NCBI GenBank assembly: GCA_002633005.1
Contig: NMRA01000195.1
Coordinates: 604,154-668,153 of the forward strand
DNA length: 64,000 bases
Reading direction: 5' to 3'
Source of the DNA: Phoronis australis
Taxonomy: Eukaryota > Phoronida > Phoronidae
Part shown: piece after piece, positions 61,701 to 64,000 of the stretch
Layout of the letters: each line of letters opens with the position of its first letter
Position numbering within the stretch: position 1 is the first letter of the stretch
The notes under the pieces: generated by a model
Databases searched by the model: none
Seen by the model: the letters and a program-made list of their open reading frames with translations, nothing else
Told to the model about the DNA's origin: nothing
Translations under genes and position numbers: made by a program

Positions 61701-62919
61701 ACATCACATTCACTCCATACAACCGAGCATAAGCGTGGAAAAGTACATATCCTCGTAGTTTGCCAACAATCACAGAAATACCAGTTATAGAAGAAGGACA
61801 CAACACCTGATATAAAATTAGCTTCTCACTGACCTAAATCTGCTATTTTCATTGTTTTTCTATGATTTAAATACTTCAATTAATAAGACAACTTTTGACA
61901 ATTGGTCTAAAATAATGTTTGAACAGTAATGTCTTATTTACAATTTTGTGTACCACTGTATATGACAGTCGTAAGAAATATGCTGATAAGGGTTCCGCCA
62001 CAACTCTGGTCCAAATGTCATAAAACAAAAAACCGATGACAGGGCTTTAGCAACTTAATCACAAACCCATGATTGCAAAGATATTGACTTATTTTAACAT
62101 ATTTCTTGAATGTATTAGAGCAAACATTATACAAGTGACTTAAATCCCAGAGATTCCGTCATCAGTAACAACATAGCATCTGTCCAATTGAACTTTGGCA
62201 CAAACTAGTACATTCTGATACAATGCAAAAGGTTGTTATGGGAAACTTGATTCAAATTTGAAAAAAATAAAAGGCGTGAAAAGTGGCACTTTTTCTGCGT
62301 TCAAACCTCCCTGCGTCACGCTAAAAAGGTAAGATTTCAGTGTTGCTTAATTATATTCTTTACAATACAAACTGAAATTACGATAATTAAGTAATATATT
62401 TCTTGATGTTTATTGCTGTTGAGAAATTTGATGATTTTATTATTCTGCCATATTGAAGAATTATTATCATAGAATCTAATTTGATTTTTGAAAATACAAC
62501 ATTAATTTAAAAATACTTAGTGTGTTATTGCAAATCAAAGAATTAACCGCTAATTTCAATTTTCAATCTAAAACATCTAAATCATCCATTCAATTCAGTG
62601 ACTTATTTGTTTTTAATCTTCTTAAAAAATGCAGTGTTGCATTCACAATTTGTCTACAACAGTCTTAGCTTGACGAAACATACGACATTAAACAATCCCG
62701 ACCTCGGTACTGCCTGACAAAATATGACTCTCAAAACTCACCACAGATGGAGCTGAATGAGGTTGTTTGTCTGCTGCACTTGGTTCAGCATGTACAGGTT
62801 GCTAAGCAACTGGACACGATAGTGAGGCTGTATGTGATGCAGCCTATAGCTGAACATGTCCAGTAATGTGTGCAGTATGCCCCAGGCACTGCTCTTGAAC
62901 ACACTGGGCAGCAGCTGAC
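46633..62919 (-). CDS. MED23: MED23: Mediator tail subunit 23, C-terminal part
   Basis: Exons in transcription order: 62919-62742, 61078-60909, 59715-59518, 59178-58952, 58200-58129, 57124-57017, 56798-56619, 56118-56019, 55610-55512, 54019-53882, 51575-51416, 50853-50781, 50356-50142, 49048-48928, 48121-48036 and 46792-46633 (TAA stop). All junctions are GT-AG and phases agree throughout, giving about 760 residues. Vertebrate MED23 is about 1,370, so the N-terminal half lies beyond the right edge. The protein is an all-helical repeat subunit (Sur2/CRSP3) that links transcription activators such as ELK1 and E1A-type activators to Mediator and RNA polymerase II in the nucleus. Recognition rests on WGILHTLLDMFSYR, YLPVYFSNVCLRFLPV, EWRFNEFPN, LIGPFLQRLQTERTRC and LQLRLRFI. 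Two introns are U12-type. Confidence 0.94.
46793..48035 (-). other. MED23: U12-type intron of MED23 (last intron)
   Basis: The donor GTATCCTTT (48,035-48,027) is a perfect minor-spliceosome match. The branch-like TTCCTTTAAC (46,812-46,803) lies 10-12 nt before the exon and has one extra T relative to TTCCTTAAC. No polypyrimidine tract is present. Confidence 0.8.
47645..47692 (+). other. possible short first exon on + strand inside MED23 intron
   Basis: An ATG in a strong context (GCCGCCAAAGATGG) starts MDPFKKLFAFPSDWE, followed by a possible donor GTACGT. An out-of-frame ATG lies upstream. No downstream exon was identified and the protein is not recognised. This is a weak call: it could be the first exon of an unmapped gene or chance. 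Confidence 0.2.
48036..48121 (-). CDS. MED23: MED23 exon ending at a U12-type donor
   Basis: Encodes LTVVLYELLEQVDMACENFK, then YMDAISDF. The donor GTATCCTTT interrupts the open frame. Joining to 46,792 restores DFLYHLKYKLVGDGV. Confidence 0.92.
48928..49048 (-). CDS. MED23: MED23 exon
   Basis: Encodes FIKDKVKPVTKTEEQYIFIC, then HLIGPFLQRLQTERTRCLME. Acceptor ATGTGCAG, donor GTAAGC, phase 0. Confidence 0.94.
50142..50356 (-). CDS. MED23: MED23 exon
   Basis: Encodes ENYWSAINDRLIKQLTFDPV, then FSMLDFESCFTTYEEQHSSM and ALWHHATIGQLSSIP. Acceptor TTTGTAG, donor GTAAGT, phase 2. Confidence 0.93.
50781..50853 (-). CDS. MED23: MED23 exon
   Basis: A 73-bp exon encoding GVQIPRESLLSWMNAVGLLL and SALP. 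Acceptor CATTGACAG, donor GTAAGT. Confidence 0.9.
51120..51400. repeat. GAT/ATG-rich simple repeats
   Basis: Runs such as GATAATGATAATGATAATGA (about 51,275) and GATGATGATAATAATGATAA (about 51,156) lie in a MED23 intron. The minus-strand open frames of Ser/His/Ile here are products of the repeat. Confidence 0.7.
51416..51575 (-). CDS. MED23: MED23 exon
   Basis: Encodes INDKPMFTGCEWRFNEFPN, then ATCIEVMALPVASY and ELVDVVLK. Acceptor CACTCAG is preceded by the U12 branch-site match CACCTTAAC. Donor GTATGT, phase 2. Confidence 0.93.
51895..53628. mobile_element. hAT-like non-autonomous element
   Basis: The termini CAGGGATATAC (51,895) and GTATATCCCTG (ending 53,628) are inverted, and the similarity continues imperfectly through GCCCAG/ACTCGCC-rich arms. 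CAACAG is directly repeated on both sides (51,889-51,894 and 53,629-53,634). CAGGG termini suggest hAT, but hAT duplications are normally 8 bp, so the class is tentative. No transposase was seen. Another element is nested inside. Confidence 0.65.
52074..53170. mobile_element. second inverted-repeat element nested in the hAT-like element
   Basis: The left end TATTCGCCCTAATAAGCGCC and the right end GGGCGCTTACGGCGAATG are inverted repeats with small indels, about 1.1 kb apart. The interior has no recognised gene; minus-strand frames at 52,193-52,867 are without motif. Similar GGGCGTTTAAA words near 63,750 may be another relic. Confidence 0.55.
53882..54019 (-). CDS. MED23: MED23 exon ending at a U12-type donor
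   Basis: Encodes TLGCVKPRDWCLTNDYLEY, then LPDYSYYKRLVARLVD. The donor GTATCCTTT lies inside the open frame. Splicing there joins LVD-T to INDKPMFTGCEWRF, as the vertebrate protein requires. Confidence 0.92.
55512..55610 (-). CDS. MED23: MED23 exon
   Basis: Encodes RPLTYLFNTLHYYDRKLKDR, then LKKKLLQTIIG. Acceptor ATCTTCAG, donor GTGACT, phase 1. Confidence 0.93.
56019..56118 (-). CDS. MED23: MED23 exon
   Basis: Encodes VFDLVIHRLIEMQPSHKLLE, then LDNLGKIYRFH. Acceptor CATTCCAG, donor GTACGT, phase 1. Confidence 0.92.
56619..56798 (-). CDS. MED23: MED23 exon
   Basis: Encodes NSPEHWLHSNWHEKHMAFHQ and KYPERFNYEGLQ, then YLPVYFSNVCLRFLP, one of the best conserved stretches of MED23. Acceptor TCTGACAG, donor GTATGT. 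Confidence 0.94.
57017..57124 (-). CDS. MED23: MED23 exon
   Basis: A 108-bp exon encoding VLRHFEGNEAQVCYLIMQRV, then FRNRVNDFVND. Acceptor TTTTTCAG, donor GTAAGG. Confidence 0.92.
57320..57405. repeat. dispersed repeat, inverted partner of 35,535-35,615
   Basis: GCTGAAAGTGGGTGCAG followed by TTGTGATTTTATTTC and CCAAAATAA; the same words occur inverted in a NEK8 intron. Confidence 0.5.
58129..58200 (-). CDS. MED23: MED23 exon
   Basis: A 72-bp exon encoding YVDVTADLVWKCNVVPIDKL and VLTL. Acceptor GATTGACAG, donor GTAAGT, phase 0 at both ends. Confidence 0.9.
58952..59178 (-). CDS. MED23: MED23 exon
   Basis: Encodes MTVSENDAIAHFSQQGAPP, then FLCVLWKCLLDD, YKVLERLGAKAL and TFADYLVFEF. Acceptor CTTGCCAG, donor GTAAGT, phase 0. 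Confidence 0.93.
59518..59715 (-). CDS. MED23: MED23 exon
   Basis: Encodes GSESISGSWCKDLLTSIMQ, then THTLECFPNVLADFFRQNP and VNQEYQRWQ. The donor GTGAGG, inside the open frame, gives phase 1 to match the next exon. Confidence 0.92.
60909..61078 (-). CDS. MED23: MED23 exon
   Basis: Encodes AESTSLRLITSLGSAEVQT, then SSENEELNRALVLTVARAMA. Acceptor CCCGTTGCAG was chosen because it completes LHLC-AEST with the upstream exon. An open frame continues upstream to 61,266 but is intronic. Donor GTAGAT, phase 1. Confidence 0.92.
61266..61390 (+). repeat. dispersed repeat, partner of 45,326-45,460
   Basis: Contains CAGTTTAACAAAGGGTTTATGG and CTGGCTGAGGAGATAATT; it lies in a MED23 intron. Confidence 0.6.
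62742..62919 (-). CDS. MED23: MED23 exon (5'-most in window)
   Basis: Encodes QLLPSVFKSSAWGILHTLLD, then FSYRLHHIQPHYRVQLLSNL and LIQLHL. Acceptor TTGTTACAG, donor GTGAGT, phase 2. Confidence 0.93.
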
Positions 62920-64000
62920 CTGTAACAACAGATGGCGTTGATGTATAACAAGTTCATTAATTGCTGACATATCTTGCCTTTTAACATAACCAGAATAAGA
63001 CAAACCATAAGATCACAGTATAAAAACATTTTAATATAGACACAATACAGCAAGGAAAATGTGATTTTATTTTCACAAAATTATCAATGAAAATATTAAT
63101 TAGGTCAGTGTTACATCAGTGTTATGATAACATCTCACCAATTTAGGTCACAAAATATTTTATTTTCAATTTTTCATAAAATGTTAGTAGCTCCAATTAA
63201 TGCTTTACCAGGATCAAAATCTAGAAAAAAACACTGATAAATTGAAATTCAACTTGATGACTAATTCAGTTAATTTAAAAAAAAAACTGGAACACCAGGG
63301 ATATTTGAATATAAAGCAACAAAACCAGAAATATATCATTTCAAATTTTCTCAAAGCAGCATTAAAAATGTGTTCTATCCGGGAAATTAACTTTTGATTT
63401 AGACATCTAGAACCGGAATAAAATTGGTCTCAACTAGTTCCTTACTCGTAAAAGAAGTGATTTTTTGGTCTTGCAAACAACTGACGTTTCTTCATTGCTG
63501 CAGACCACACTCGACAAATAAAATGACACCCCACATCTAGTCAACTTGTGTAGCCCAATATCAACCAGTCCCACACATCACACCTAGTTTGATAAAGGAG
63601 TTCAAACCAATTCCACAATGGTAAGTTATTTAATACAAAATTCTTTTTTGTCACAGAAGGCTGGTTTACAGATGCTTTTAAAAGCAAGAGCATTGATGAA
63701 AAGGTATCATTATCAAGATTTGAGGATATTATTAAAGGGGATAACAGAGAATGGGCGTTTAAAATTTGTGGAATTAGGGGGTGGGCGTTTAAACAGACTA
63801 GTCAAAGCAAAACAAAGAAAGCATTCAGTGGAAACACCACCGTTTTGCTTTGAAATCATCTATAATAAGGATTTATGATCCCTGATGTGCTGTAGTCTAC
63901 ACTAGGTGCAAAGTGCCATCCTCAGATACATGACTACAAACATGATATTTACTTATGATAAAACAATGTCCCAATCACACTTTGAAAACATAAACTTGCT
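62920..64000. other. MED23: MED23 intron at right edge, no exon seen
   Basis: No upstream MED23 exon was recognised in the last 1.1 kb. Plus-strand open frames at 63,200 and 63,618 are AT-rich and lack motifs. There is a small GGGCGTTTAAA direct repeat near 63,745-63,790. Confidence 0.45.

Overview
Eukaryotic (metazoan) genomic DNA. It holds spliced genes with GT-AG introns, long non-coding introns, several retrotransposon and DNA-transposon remnants, complex satellite DNA and a 305-base run of N (22,668-22,972). The two host genes are close in sequence and exon layout to their vertebrate orthologues, and the repeat content is rich. Together these suggest a marine invertebrate deuterostome (hemichordate- or lancelet-like); that placement is inference.

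Layout. Positions 1-970 hold a tandem repeat with a CCCCTAGTGGC core. Positions 1,060-7,430 hold a higher-order satellite (units of about 427 bp grouped into 1,616-bp blocks), interrupted by a 590-bp inverted-repeat element. Positions 7,430-20,600 are non-genic apart from mobile-element remains: a broken LINE (10,040-11,330) and a 3,477-bp element with very long terminal inverted repeats (11,748-15,224). The core of that element holds a decayed gene of the 'TGCD..KGK' protein family, usually annotated as uncharacterised CXC-domain proteins. At 20,083-20,167 lie two abutting perfect palindromes, followed by a GC-rich minisatellite. Positions 20,610-24,550 hold two diverged copies of a repeat block on either side of the assembly gap.

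Positions 25,195-43,427 (+ strand) encode NEK8, a ciliary NIMA-family kinase with a C-terminal RCC1 propeller. Fourteen exons are well supported and a short terminal exon is tentative; the first exon (glycine loop) was not found. Positions 62,919-46,633 (- strand) encode the C-terminal 760 or so residues of Mediator subunit MED23 in 16 exons, through to the stop codon. The two genes are convergent (tail to tail).

Three introns, one in NEK8 and two in MED23, have U12-type (minor spliceosome) donors GTATCCTTY and matching branch sites. The NEK8 U12-type intron carries a 3.5-kb PIF/Harbinger-like element with an inactivated site-specific-type LINE inside it. The MED23 stop codon is followed by decayed tandem copies of its own last exon. 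A hAT-like element with a second element nested in it sits in a MED23 intron.

The two genes are not expected to act in one pathway: NEK8 acts at the ciliary inversin compartment and MED23 in RNA polymerase II transcription. Best candidate for something little described: the 11,748-15,224 element, which may mean that the TGCD/CXC protein family travels with a DNA transposon.
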